DNA of 64,000 bases, from NCBI GenBank assembly GCA_947179485.1, contig OX359250.1:7213661-7277660 (forward strand), read 5' to 3'. Numbering within the stretch: position 1 is the first letter of the stretch; each line of letters opens with the position of its first letter. The DNA is from Allacma fusca (lineage: Eukaryota; Arthropoda; Collembola; Symphypleona; Sminthuridae). The notes beneath the pieces were generated by a model. That model did not search any database, had not been told where the DNA came from, and saw only the letters and a program-made list of their open reading frames with translations. Made by a program: the position numbers and the translations under genes. Of the stretch, positions 27,161-39,152 are shown piece after piece.

Positions 27161-30100
27161 AAAACTATGCAAAACATCATTACCTATTGCCATTTCTGAG
27201 TTTTAACTGAACATACCTCATCCTCCTTAAGTTGCTCTTGACGCTTCAAAATCCAGGCTAAATCACACACGAGTAACTTACGTCCACAGATGTCTAACAC
27301 ATTATTCTGAACTTCCCCCATTATACACAATGAGTACATAGCAAATGAGAATGTTAAGGGCGGAGGTACGAGTAAATAGCTTCATGCACTCAAATTCTAC
27401 AGAGATTACTTCATGGAATATATTTTTTTTTTTAAAGGAAAACTAAAACTTAGTTTAGAGCTCTTAAGACATTTAAATTAAATGAAGAAAAATTATATGT
27501 AGGAAAAAATATTTGGTAGGAAGGAGAGTTGATTCTTTTCATTTCACGTAACCTCTTGGGCTTTGGCAATGATAGACGTATCTCTCATCCCTCCTTCAAT
27601 GCTAATGTTGGCTATAGATTTGAAAATATACTCTCTTAGGAGAACATCTCCTGTCTTGGCACTCGCGAACGGTGTTCATTGTTCTTCCATTGTCCTCCTC
27701 ACGTCATTACTTACGTCTTTTAAATGCCAAGCACATGCCTGAACGTAAATATCTGTGGCTAATTACGATCGTTTTGCATCGACTCTCATCAGCCGCAACA
27801 CGATCGTAATAACACAGTCAGCTCCTATATACTCCCTATTGTTCTTTTTTTTTCTTTTTTTTTAACTCCGCTCCCTCTTCTCCCTTCATACAAGAGAAAA
27901 CAATATTTCACTTCCAAATCACGTGCACAAAATTTCAACAAAGCTGTATTTCTTTTATGTGAGCAACTGCTCTGCTTTGATTGATTCTAATGAGCCCTTG
28001 GTGTGTGTGCGAGTACCCCCCTATTCGGACTCACTCATGCTCATTCCCATCGGAGTCAATCCACATGGGGAAGTTCATTTCTAGTATAGAGATCACTGGA
28101 TAATATGCTTCACAAGCTAAACAAAACAATTAAAGCAAATGATTCTGAGGAATGAAAGGGTAGCTTATTCTAGTGAAAACAAAAATCTACTCCAATGTAG
28201 ATAGGGAATTCTGAGGGGAAACTATAACGTTCACAGAACAGTCTAATTTAAAATATTGGGAAGGGAGTATAACACACGATCATACTTTATGGAGAGTAAA
28301 CTGTCAACCCAGGAATATACCCGGGTTCTGCAAGAGTGATTAATAAGCAAGAGTCTCCAAGAATCTAAAAATTGGCTGTTTTGCAAAGGTAAAGCCTGCA
28401 TATATGTAATTATGTATATATGCCCATACGTAAGAGCCATGTCAACGACAGTTGCAGATGAAAGATGTAACAGTTTCCATTTGAATTACAGCAATTTTTA
28501 GGAGTACAATTAATTAAATGTCATCAAAGGGGGAACATTTATTTGTGGAAATTTGACATGATTTGGTTTCCAATCAGTGTCCCAGACATCAAATTAAAAA
28601 GTCGGTGCCAGTTTTTCTCCGATCGGAGGATTTTCCTCATGCTCTTTACCCTCACATTTCTCAGTTGAATTTGTCTCCTTTTTAATTGGACTATTGACAG
28701 GACAAACTATTAATTATTTTAGGACTGAAAATGTGGAGTTGTCTGCAAGAACATTGACCTAGATTGAAAAACTGCTACACATTACACTACCAAAGGCAAT
28801 TTCAATTAAGAAGTTTTTACTCTATCTAGGAAATTAATCATGCTTGAGTCGGATCAATGCGACAGTCAGTAAATACCTACATATCTGTGTCTGCGAATGC
28901 AGTTCCGGCCAAAATGTAAGACATGGTTTGCGGAAAATTCTTGGGAAGAATAACGAGTCTATATTTGGAATGCATACTTGATTGATTGCCTGAATTCGTT
29001 AAGACTCGGTTTGAGTGTAGACTTTTGATCCTCATGCAGTGTCTCAAGGTGCATACTGTACTACATACCAACAATGCTATTAGGGCTTAATGGAGAGCCG
29101 AAATTAAGCTCACCAAGCAGGGGACGGTGGATGATTCATCAAGAATTGTGGGAGGTCCTCGCCTCCGCCCAATGAAAATAATTATATTTGCTAAATACGT
29201 AAGCCAGAAGGCAAAAGCGTAAAATCCTGAAAAACATAAAAATCCTGCATTAATCTTGAAAGGTCCATTTGTTACTCTTGAGTACATGACACATAGCAGG
29301 AGAGTGAATGTATTACTTACAGAATTGCGTATCTTTGATGCCGGATCGGCACTCATCCACAGGGAGTTTTTTCATGAAAAATGGTACTAATCTGCTATAC
29401 CTCATAAAAATAATGTTATCTCATGCAGGAATGGAACACACAAGCATGCTTAAAATTACTGTGGTTTAAATTCTACAAGAAAAGTACTATTTGGTTTGTG
29501 GTGTAACCTCCGAGGAGAGATTTTGCGTGTATGAGGTTCTATGGCTATATTTCTCAAGGAGAAAAGACAGACTTGTAGCACACTTGTTGAAAATTTTGGG
29601 TTCAAGGAAAATGTTTGTTGGTTAATTTTCAATAGTGACAGCAATGCTGAAAACATTCAAAAAGAGAAAGATAAATGTCGCATGCAACTTTTAAAATATC
29701 CAAACACTGCACATACGAGTATAAGTGTTCAGCTTGGACAGGACCTATACATTGTGCCAAAAAGTACCAAACCTGTAATTTATGCCTGTTTGAACCCACA
29801 AGTTTAAAGTGTGTACAAGTGATCTCACCATTTATCAAACTAGCAGTGTTTAGCGTGGATTAGGTAATTTGGACTCCTCAACTCTCACTGAGATGAAGGA
29901 AAGGAGCATGATGTATGAATTTACTTAAACGCACGTAGGAAACAATGTTACCCTCAGTGACATAATGACAAAAGTAATTATAGACCCTTATATAATGACA
30001 CTCTACCACTTTATTTTTACACACCCAGATATTTGTAATAATTAAAAGTAAAACATTGGTTCCACTGCATCGTCAGGCGACGCTGACTGATTCCCTGAGC

Positions 30101-33100
30101 CGGCTCCTCTCCTAGTGAAAGTGTACGGGAGCTTTCATCCAATCGTAAAGTCTTACACTTCCAATTACAGATGCAGTTGCGGCTTCAGAGTCCCACCACA
30201 GTGAAGCCGATTTCGTAAAAAAAAAAGAAGACTTTTTTCACGAAGGAACTGTTGTTGCAGTCAATCTAACGGAACCATTTATCGTGTCAGTGAATGTAAG
30301 ATGAAAAGACCTTGAGGTTTGTTCGTCTCGTTCCGAAGCTGGGTCTGGCGTGTATACTGGCGTACACGCTCTCTGTATTTGTTTAATTGTACGCCCAATT
30401 TCAGCGGCAGTGAATGATTACACTCCGACATTTATTGGCATATTGCCAATTATTGATGTCACACCAAACTAGCTTCAAGCTCTGGGATCTTCTCTATGAC
30501 TCTCGCCTCCCATCAGTAATAATTCGGCTGCGGGGATATAACCGATTGTTTTGATGCAGCCTTTCACCATGAGGACATGAGCACCACTCTTTCATTCTTT
30601 CATGACACCCACAACCACAACAACACATCCATTGGATTACTTTATTTTCACGAGGCATAACATGTGAGAGATTTTTCACTGCATCCGATTTCACTGAGTT
30701 TTCAGCAAACATTTCTAAGGAATTGCTTCCCGTGTACAATCAGACACAACTATAGGTATAATATTCTCATCTCCGAAACTATAAATTCCCCAACATACCT
30801 GTACAATTTATTTCAATACCCCTTAGACTGACTGCATCTATAACATAACAAACTCCAGAGCAACTCATGTTCATGGGCATTGGGTTTTCAAGAGCTGGAT
30901 TCGTTGAGATGAATTGGGACCGAATAATTGAATTCAGAGTAGACAACATCAGCTCATCTCCCCTTTCATCGACAACTTGTTAACAACTTCTCTCTCTTCC
31001 TGGGTAAAGGAAATCCGCAATGTAATTCTTTTGATGCGTTCAATTTGAAAATGACAATTTCTATCTTGAAGTTTCACAACTCATTACGGAACCTCACCGA
31101 GAGCGTAAATACATACAGGACTTTTACTCAAATTACTTTGTCCAGACTCTATAGCAACAGCTATCTTTAATTATATTTAGGAATGATGCGGTTTTTACCC
31201 AAAAGAATTTTGACTGTCTACAGTCCATTGCAAGAGCTGAAGGGAAGGATCTTTGAAAGCATGAACCATGGAAATGAAAATTTATTACCGAGAAATTGAG
31301 AGGAGTTGATAAGTTCTCTTCCAGTTTCATTTCCATTCAATGGAAATGTCCATTAAATTAGAATTCGTTTTACGATCCTAATTCTGAAGGAAAGCTTCGT
31401 AGAAAGTAAAGACGATTGTAGGGAATTACGTTGGGAAATTTGTTTTCATAAATTAAAGCATGTTAGGATATTATTCAAGTCTCGGTCCAAGTGCAATTTT
31501 ACAGAAAAAGCTCTATAAGTACGGTGGGGAAACGACTCTCCTGTTGAGCACATAGCATTATATTAGATACAGCCACAATAACATCTCAATTATTTGGCCT
31601 AAATTTTTTAAATGTAAAAGGTGAACTAAGCTTGAGTTGATTTTGGCACAAATACAAAATCATACATTGAGGGGAGAACTGAGGACGATGCTGTCTTTAA
31701 TGAGCCATTAGTTACTTTAGAAGAGTAGCCAAAGGTTCTCAAGTAGATACAACTCTTTGTCTCCGTACTCTGCTCATCGTTTCCCCAGTGCTTGAGTCTA
31801 CAAGTGGAGGAAAAAGGCAACGTTGTGGGTAGTTTTAAAATAAGTACCTCACAAGTATTCCCTCCCGTGAAAGAACCCACCGATTCGGAGAGGAATATTA
31901 CCCGCTCTCTAGTGCTGGGAAAAGTTACTTGGAAGGAAGCTCTCGGAGTTTTGGAGGTCATATTTCCTTTAATTCTCTAAATTCTCCTCACATTTACCTC
32001 CACACTGATGACCCATGCAATCAAGATTATCAAAAATGACACTGAAAAAACGCCTGGATGTGTACTCTTAAGTAACTAATAGTTTGTCATCCACATTGAG
32101 CATTCCCTATTTCCGTAAGTAATTAGTCCTGAGCGTCATTCAGCTGCTAGTTACTATAGCTCCCTTTCTCATTAATTGTAAGATTTTTAAACCCGTACTG
32201 CTCATCACCCGAGCAGCAGACAGGAGTCAAATAGACAGCTGAAGAGTAAAAAACCTCACCTATACTACTAGATATAGTTAATCACTGTTAAATTCATGGA
32301 TGCTTATTCTCCCTTGGGACTTGGAAGTTGTGCATCAGAATAAAAATCCTGCCGGCAAAAAACAGACTATGTAATTAAGTACTGTACTGCACACTGGTGA
32401 CAAAATTATAGAAGTTTCATGTTTTAAATAGGAGGAGTACATTGTAAGTTTTCTCCACGGAATAAGAATAGTTGCTTTCGAGTCATGCAATGAAAAGAAT
32501 GCTCACACTGACTCTGACATGACATGAAGAGAATTAAGGTCAAACTACTTCTTGACGTTTTGAACATTGTTTTTCAATATCATTTTTGCGGGGATGTACA
32601 TAAGTTAGCACATTGGAAAGTCCATAGGAACCAGCTGAGGACTTCAAGTCAGGCAGTTCACGAACTGAGAGACTAATAAATGAGCTTTTCCTGCCAACGA
32701 AATTCTTTGCTGTTTACCTGCTAGTGTGCAATCTAACTGTGTTAATACCGAATGACATGTACAGGGTTCCCAGAATCATTTGTTTCTACACTCTAACCCT
32801 TAAACGGGAGTCACTTACCAAAGGATGCCTCTAGTTTGGAGCAAATTCTGTTACAGATTTCATAACACTTCATTGACGAAGTTGTAATTGACAAGTGTCA
32901 CATAGGGGAAGTGAGATCGACTTTGTTGAGGATTTTAGAATTCCTATTTTCTTTATTTCTGCAAGAAGTTTTTTAAGATGGGATGATTGTGTAGAGCCAT
33001 TGCTGTGATCAAGACGTACATTTTTCGTCAACAATTCCTTCCATAATGTAACTCTGCACATTTTGTATCACATAGCATGAAGATGATCAACTATTTAATT

Positions 33101-34500
33101 GATGTATTTCTTATGAACTGTAATAATTATTTTAAATCGTACGTATTTATTGTACGGAATCAATTACTGCAACCTGAGATAATTACATGTAATAAGAAAT
33201 ACGCGAACAGACGAAGACCATTGGCATGTGTTGATCAAGTGTTTGCCGTTTATGACTGTCCGTTTACGTCAAGTAAGAGACAGAGCTAGAGAAAATGCTG
33301 TCTCCTTTGCATAAATGCTGAGGAAAGACGTACGTCTTGATCCCAGCAATGGCTATGCACAATCCTCAAGGTGTTCTGACGCTTATTTGTATGAAATATT
33401 TTGGAATATCCAAAATAATAATGCCCAAGACCAGTTGGTATTTGTTAGGTCTCGCCGTTGAGAATTGTGGACATGGCCGGTAAAAATAGGGAGCAGGGTT
33501 GTGGGAAATTCAACCTCAGGGGGAAAGTGAAGAAAGATGACGGATTTTATATTTTTTCATGCAAGACCTGGCCGTTATACAAAAATTTCAAGACACCGAG
33601 CTTGTAACTATGTCCATATATGTAATTACATATAGTATCTAACAACCCGGGGTTACATTTAAAAAAGGGCAGAGGAGCCCAAAATGTGACGCATGATTAT
33701 TAATAATTATTTCAATGAAGTAAATTTTAGAAAATCTGGAACAGCATTTGCTAAGAACTAGGAGAATCAAATACTTTGTGAGTCATTCCCTTAATAGTGG
33801 GGTAGAAAGAGAGAAATGACACTGGACGCCCTGTACATACTTAAGGCCTTGCACATTTCCATGCCTATATGTATCTATGTATGTGTTCACTTTTTCCCAT
33901 TGATATTGTACTTATTATTGTTTTTAAAATACAGTTAAATTGTATTGGCAATAAAATGCTTCTTGAAAGTTCCCCACGCCTTTATCGCCTTGGCAAGATA
34001 ATCGTTATACCATAAAATTACAATGGAAGAATTCAGCTCATACTTTTATTACAATGAAAGCATATGTTAGCTCTGCCGCAACCTCAAGTGGCGAACAGAT
34101 TCTATGTTATTAAACTAGGGATGGGAGATGGATAGATTGTGACAGATTCTTAGGGTCGCGGAGTACGTTCACTATTATGAGTGTATGTATACACAATAAA
34201 CCTGTCAAAAACTCTCCTCACAGCCAACTTCCAGATTGAAGGTGCTAAAAACAAGAACCAATTCTAATATCTTATCACCCTCGATTGGTAAATAAGAGTA
34301 GCTGCATTCTCTCTGCCAATTTAAGTCTAATCTTGAAAATATTCCTTGAATTTTAATTTTAATTAATTACATACTTTAAATATCTATACATCCCTTATTT
34401 CAGCTCAAATACTCAGTAAAAACATCACATGAACTAATACTAAAAGATTCAAAAATACCCACAAGAATAATTTTTTAAAACAAAAAGTAACTCTAACAAG
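27158..34500. other. Large intergenic region between flightin and the myofilin-like gene
   Basis: No gene recognised in about 7.3 kb. A segment at 31626-31980 is open on both strands, and its plus strand follows a good pyrimidine-rich acceptor (ends CCCCAG at 31780), but no product is recognisable. Sequence near 30060-30330 is somewhat GC-richer. The flightin promoter should lie just above 27.16 kb if the ATGGA exon is real. Confidence 0.45.
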
Positions 34501-36931
34501 TACTTAACAAGCTCTTTATTTTTTATTATTAACCAAAGGCAAAGAAACAAAGGACAATAAATTGAATAAATCGCATGTATTAACAAAACTTATGTACATA
34601 GAATGCAGATTTTAATAAATTGAAAGAACTCAAAGTGGTTATTACAGACATTGCTTGTGACTCATGATCAAGATTGGATAACAAGTAGTCAACACATGTA
34701 GCACTACTCAAGTTTGCGTGTTGGATGGATATGAAGAATTAATAGAAACCCAACATGCTCATGGCTTACAGTGTACTTGTACATGTGAGAAGACGTACAG
34801 TGCCACAAACTATGTGCTAAAATACAGATATTGGAGGAGTTATTCATAACCAGGATCTTAGGAAGTCAAATAACATAGAATTTATTGCACTCTAAATTAC
34901 CTCCTGATCCCAGAAATATCAATATTATTTGTCTCCAGAAGTCGAAAATGTAAATGCTAAGCGAAAGCAACTTGTGGAATACTTTCTCTCATAGCCTCTC
35001 ACTCTGTTTAACATGACATTTTATGCTGGCAAAATGTTCCACACACTCCTCGGTTATGAGGCAGCTGGTGTACACGTCAAAAATATTTTATGAAGTTACT
35101 TACTAGCTTAGAAAATCCAATTGACACTGTCAGCTCGTACAAATAGGTAGTCGTTTGTTTTTGTAAAAAGCAACAATTTTTTTGTAACATCACATCAATA
35201 CAATATATTGCCAGTGCAATTTCTATTTACATCTCAGCTCCACATTATTCATTATTTTCATTACCACTTTTGAGTACATTTATATGCACTTGGAGTATAT
35301 ATAGTCAGCATGTTAAGTCACACACATACATAATTTATATTTGCAACTATAATAGATGTGCTAATCTGGAAAATTAATGAATAATGAACTGATCCAAGAA
35401 TATCTCTCAAGGTCATCTCTTGGCTCAAGAGAGCACCCTCGATTTGTGGAAACAATTGCCTGAACCAAAATAAGTGTGCTTCTATTTCCTCGAATATTAT
35501 AAAGAGAAGTACATATACAAACTTATACTATGTCTGTAAATTATGTCAATATATATCTTTATGGCTGATGTTCTAACTTGATGGGACAACAATTGACCTT
35601 AAATTTAAGAGTTAAAGGTTGGATATGTTTGCAGGCTACTTGAGCCATTTGACAGAAACTACCCTCCCAAGTTCAGTACTTTTAAAATACGAAAACTGAA
35701 AAAAATAATTAAATAGATGCAACACTACAGAGTACAGGAGAGTGCCACCTACAACCTCTTAAATTAAAATAAAGTTGTTCTAATCTGACGTAAGGTCGTA
35801 ACCACATGGCTGTGTAATCTATATTTAGGATGATTAAATCAACCAGAAAAATGTGGAGGTGTCTGTAATATTTTTCCGTTAATTTGAGCACCGCCAAACC
35901 AACGTGAGAATGAGAATACAGTAGTCACTGCCAAAGCCGAATCGGTGTGTCTTGCATTTTCTAAATCTTGGCGGAGCTCAACGCTGATGGTGGGTACATC
36001 TACTTTCTCATCATGGAGTCGCTGTCGGTCTTTGTTTGTATGTAGAAAATCTTGCCACCATGGAGGTCGTCACTATGTAAAAATATAATAATTATGGAAG
36101 GTAAATCGTGTGCAGGAATTGCATCTCTTCCAGCAGTGCTTTCTAGATTCAATTACGCTTAGTAATTTTTGAGCAATCCTCTCAAAATCCGACACAGTGT
36201 CAGAGGGGACTTTCTCTTGTAAACATCAATAAATTAAACATTATGTCACGATCTGAGGCTCATGGAACGCAGAAATGTTTCCGCAATTTAAACTGAAAAA
36301 TTATAGTGGGCCACATGAAATGCGGGCGCTTCAATACCATGGATAGGTATACATACTTGCAGTTATATTCTGCATCGGCTGTGTGACCCTAATTTATTTT
36401 CATGATCCGTTCCAGATGAGGGAGTAAGGTTTGAGCTGGCTCTCAGATATAAGTAAGACAACATGAAATGAGTTCAACTGTAAGAACAAAAAATGTTTAC
36501 GTTTCTCAGTAATGCCATCAATCTTTTTATTATTCATAAAGATAGAGAAAATTGATTCAAATTTGTGTCAAATAGAAACGCATGTTAAACTATATGGTGT
36601 GCGGATGTAATTATTGTCTTATCCGTTAACATTGCATGTTCCAAGACAAAAGGCTTTATACATCTTAGGACTAATTTTTCAGGCGAACATTTTTTTTGTA
36701 TGGAAGCACGTGATGTATTTGTGTATATTTTTTTTACAGTTTATAGTTTGTTTCATTGTACTTTTTTAATTATTTTTTTTGGCCAGCCAATGAACTATGC
36801 ATACATAAGGACAGAGTATGGTTTGGGCAACTGAACAACTATGCGGGGCAAGTTCAATGATTTGCTTGTGCAATGGCTTGTATACGTACAATTCAATTAA
36901 TTTTAAACGATATTTTAACAGGATAATAATT
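34501..36931 (-). other. 3' flank or long 3' UTR of the myofilin-like gene
   Basis: AT-rich sequence below the stop codon of the myofilin-like gene. It contains one exon-like segment (35846-36072, listed separately). TTTATT, the minus-strand AATAAA, occurs near 34516 as one of several possible 3' ends. The extent of the UTR cannot be set from sequence. Confidence 0.3.
35846..36072 (-). other. Unassigned exon-like segment downstream of the myofilin-like gene
   Basis: An acceptor-like TTTTTACATAG on the minus strand is followed by a segment open for about 74 codons in one frame. That frame has balanced composition (for example VDVPTISVELRQDLENA and FSFSRWFGGAQ) and ends in TGA. It begins with TGA directly after the acceptor, so splicing there cannot open it without another junction. 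The phase-2 frame is also protein-like (HGGKIFYIQTKTDSDSMMRK) but stops after 23 residues. It might be an alternative 3' exon of the myofilin-like gene, an exon of another gene, or chance. Confidence 0.3.
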
Positions 36932-37846
36932 TTAGTCAGTGTCGACAGTCGTCTTAATAGACCGTTTTGAAATACGTAGGGACTTTGATGCTCCCACATT
37001 GGAAGAGAGTGAAGATTCCAAGTCATCTAAATCCCGGAGACCTCGGCTACGGCTGGTATCACGAAGACTCAGAGATGGTAGTCCGTCCTCTAATTCCGCC
37101 AATCGAGCTTTAGCTCTTGAACGAATTTTATCCACACGGGATTCAAAAGGTGAGTCCTCGGCAGCCTCCTCATCCCGTTGACGTCTGGCCCTCATTCGTG
37201 AACGGAATCCAGCAACAATGCTCTCTGTATCCTTTTTGGCGTTACTCATAAAATCTTCATCATCGTCGAAATTGAGAGCTTCGAAGCGTTTCTTGAAGGG
37301 ATCCTCCGAACCGAAGGCTGCATCAGCCGAGCGTGGGGGAAGAAGCTTCTTCCGTTGGAAAAATGGTTCCTCAAAAGGATCATCTAAATCAGGTGTGAAG
37401 GCCCGGCCGAAGTTGGTATCATCTCCGAATCTTACTTCTGGTCGACGACCAGCTGCTTCCAAGAGCCGTTCCCCAAAGTTCAAGCGAGGTCGGGAAGGAC
37501 GGAAGTCATCCAAGTCTGGGGTCAATCCCCGTGATTCAAACAATGGTCGTCGGGGTGCTCCCAGTCCAGTACCCAAATCATCCAAAGAGGTACGTCTAGG
37601 AGGGAGTGCACTATCAAAAGGCTTTTCAGCAGTACTACGGTAATCGAATGGGGAGTTATTTCCGTAAACTGGATCCTCAGCAAATCTCTCAGCAAACGTT
37701 TTTGCTTTAGGAGGTGTTGCAGCCCGATTGTTGAATCTAGTGTCCGCATGTCGGAGCTGAGGTTTGTAGTAATGCTCTCCTAAGTTGTAGTTGTAGTCGT
37801 AAACTCGAGTCTTTGGCCTCTTCCATGCTGGGGGCTTGAGGGACAT
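36932..37846 (-). CDS. Myofilin-like thick-filament protein with a flightin-type core
   Basis: One exon encodes 304 residues. Residues 6-60 match the flightin core order: WKRPKTRVYDYNYNLGEHYY, then P, a DTR pair and TFAERFAEDP in place of WEER. Insect myofilin, a thick-filament protein, is the family I think fits best, from memory of its YDYNY-type start; the assignment is moderate. The remainder (about 60-304) looks disordered, rich in Arg and Asp, with repeated TPDLDD (twice), EDPFKKRFEAL / EDSPFESRVDK and an RxRxR-rich stretch (FRSRMRARRQRDEE). A basic-acidic tail suits binding to myosin rods. The ATG has a purine at -3 and follows an acceptor at 37869-37870 (TTTCAG), so the 5' UTR is spliced. 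Flightin lies on the same strand about 10 kb downstream. Confidence 0.65.
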   Translation of the reverse strand: MSLKPPAWKRPKTRVYDYNYNLGEHYYKPQLRHADTRFNNRAATPPKAKTFAERFAEDPVYGNNSPFDYRSTAEKPFDSALPPRRTSLDDLGTGLGAPRRPLFESRGLTPDLDDFRPSRPRLNFGERLLEAAGRRPEVRFGDDTNFGRAFTPDLDDPFEEPFFQRKKLLPPRSADAAFGSEDPFKKRFEALNFDDDEDFMSNAKKDTESIVAGFRSRMRARRQRDEEAAEDSPFESRVDKIRSRAKARLAELEDGLPSLSLRDTSRSRGLRDLDDLESSLSSNVGASKSLRISKRSIKTTVDTD

Positions 37847-37950
37847 TTTTCCTATTTGATTCCTTTACCTGAAATCAAAACAGTTAACCAAGTGATTGAT
37901 GAAAAAAATTTAAATCACAATCTAAAATTATTCGAATTCGAAAACGGATT

Positions 37951-37986
37951 AATTAAAACCAATTGTATTTAATTAAAACCAATTTT
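37951..37986. repeat. Short tandem duplication, 20-base period
   Basis: AATTAAAACCAATT occurs at 37951 and again at 37971, inside the 5' UTR intron of the myofilin-like gene. Two copies only. Confidence 0.7.
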
Positions 37987-39012
37987 ATTGAAGGGTATGA
38001 GTAGATCCTACACTTCGAAATGTAAAGTTCTTGTTTGTTTCTATATAACTATAAATATATATATATATAACAAATCAATTCCATGAAAGTAAACCTCTCA
38101 AACAGAATTAGCGAGCTGGGTGTTCTCAATAATTGTGTCTTTGGGTCAAAGTCAGACAACTTATCAACTCAAGTGGTAAAGTTCCTCTTCAAAATAATTT
38201 CACTGTAATGGTTGTTGTGATAAACTCTGCTACTAAAGAACTGAAGTAGTAAAACTGATAACTTCACACTTTCAAGCACACTGTGCTTTGACTGAACTTG
38301 ACTAAAGTTTTTATGAGGTTTATGTTTGTTTACAAAATATTTATTTCTGCATGCTTTTCTTCCTACTTAAAATATCAGAGAATATTTACGTATCTTTCCC
38401 GAGTCAGAATTGGGGAAAGGACAAGAAAACCCAAAATGACGAATGTATATGTTTAGTTTCACTGAAGGTTAAACATAATAGATTGTGAGAGTAGTACGAG
38501 TAGGCAGGGAGTGAAACATAGTAAGCCCGAGGCCTATATATGGAGACGCTATTATTGGACGCAGGCAACCAGGCATGAGGCGGAACTCCGGAAAAAGTGA
38601 TAGGGAGAAAATACTTTCTTGCGAATCAAACACTCAAAAAAATCTTATACTGAAAATGACTTTGACAATTTTTTTACTCCAAAAAATTTATACCTTGTGC
38701 TGAAGGAAGTCACAGCCACAGAAATTATTGGGGATGAGAATGTGCGAAGGTGAGTTCCGCTGATGAAGGACCACTATGTGGGGACAGGTAAAAATCCGGG
38801 AAAGGAGGTCTCCTGGGACTGAGTAATTCCTTAGAGATAAAAAAAAATAACGCACAGATCTAAAAAAGATGAGGGTGGTCGTGTAATGAAGAGAAGATTA
38901 TGAACAAATGAGGAGAATTAAACTACGAAGGTAATAGTGGACCCAGAAGAGTTTTTCGAGTGACGATGATGAACCGTATAGCTTCGTGTCGCTGGTTTTG
39001 GCTCCTACTTAC

Positions 39013-39120
39013 TTCATGTACTGACGACGAGTGAGTAATCGCAGTAAATGTATCGGGTATATCCCGGTAAAAAATTCTCACAACATTTCCCGACCATGGA
39101 GCTAACTATGTATTTCCAGT
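39013..39120 (-). other. Candidate non-coding first exon of the myofilin-like gene
   Basis: On the minus strand a perfect donor (GAA|GTAAGT, donor bases 39007-39012) lies 1.1 kb above the acceptor at 37869-37870. A TATATAG lies at 39146-39152, about 30 bases above a plausible start near 39120. Joining the exon would create a two-codon upstream frame (ATG-AAG-TAA). Supported by donor and TATA spacing only. Confidence 0.35.
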
Positions 39121-39145
39121 ACATGGGAGAGAGTCCCTGATGGCT

Positions 39146-39152
39146 CTATATA
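39146..39152 (-). promoter_or_regulatory. Candidate TATA box, myofilin-like gene
   Basis: TATATAG on the minus strand, placed about 30 bases above the proposed start of the non-coding first exon. TATA-like strings are common in this AT-rich DNA, so confidence is low. Confidence 0.25.

Noticed and set aside
26990..27210. Frames encoding Arg/Glu or Ser/Leu dipeptide runs
   Set aside because: They are translations of the (AG)28 microsatellite.
37218..37643. 141-residue plus-strand Ser/Arg-rich frame
   Set aside because: It is the antisense of the Arg/Asp-rich myofilin-like coding exon; its composition follows from that exon.
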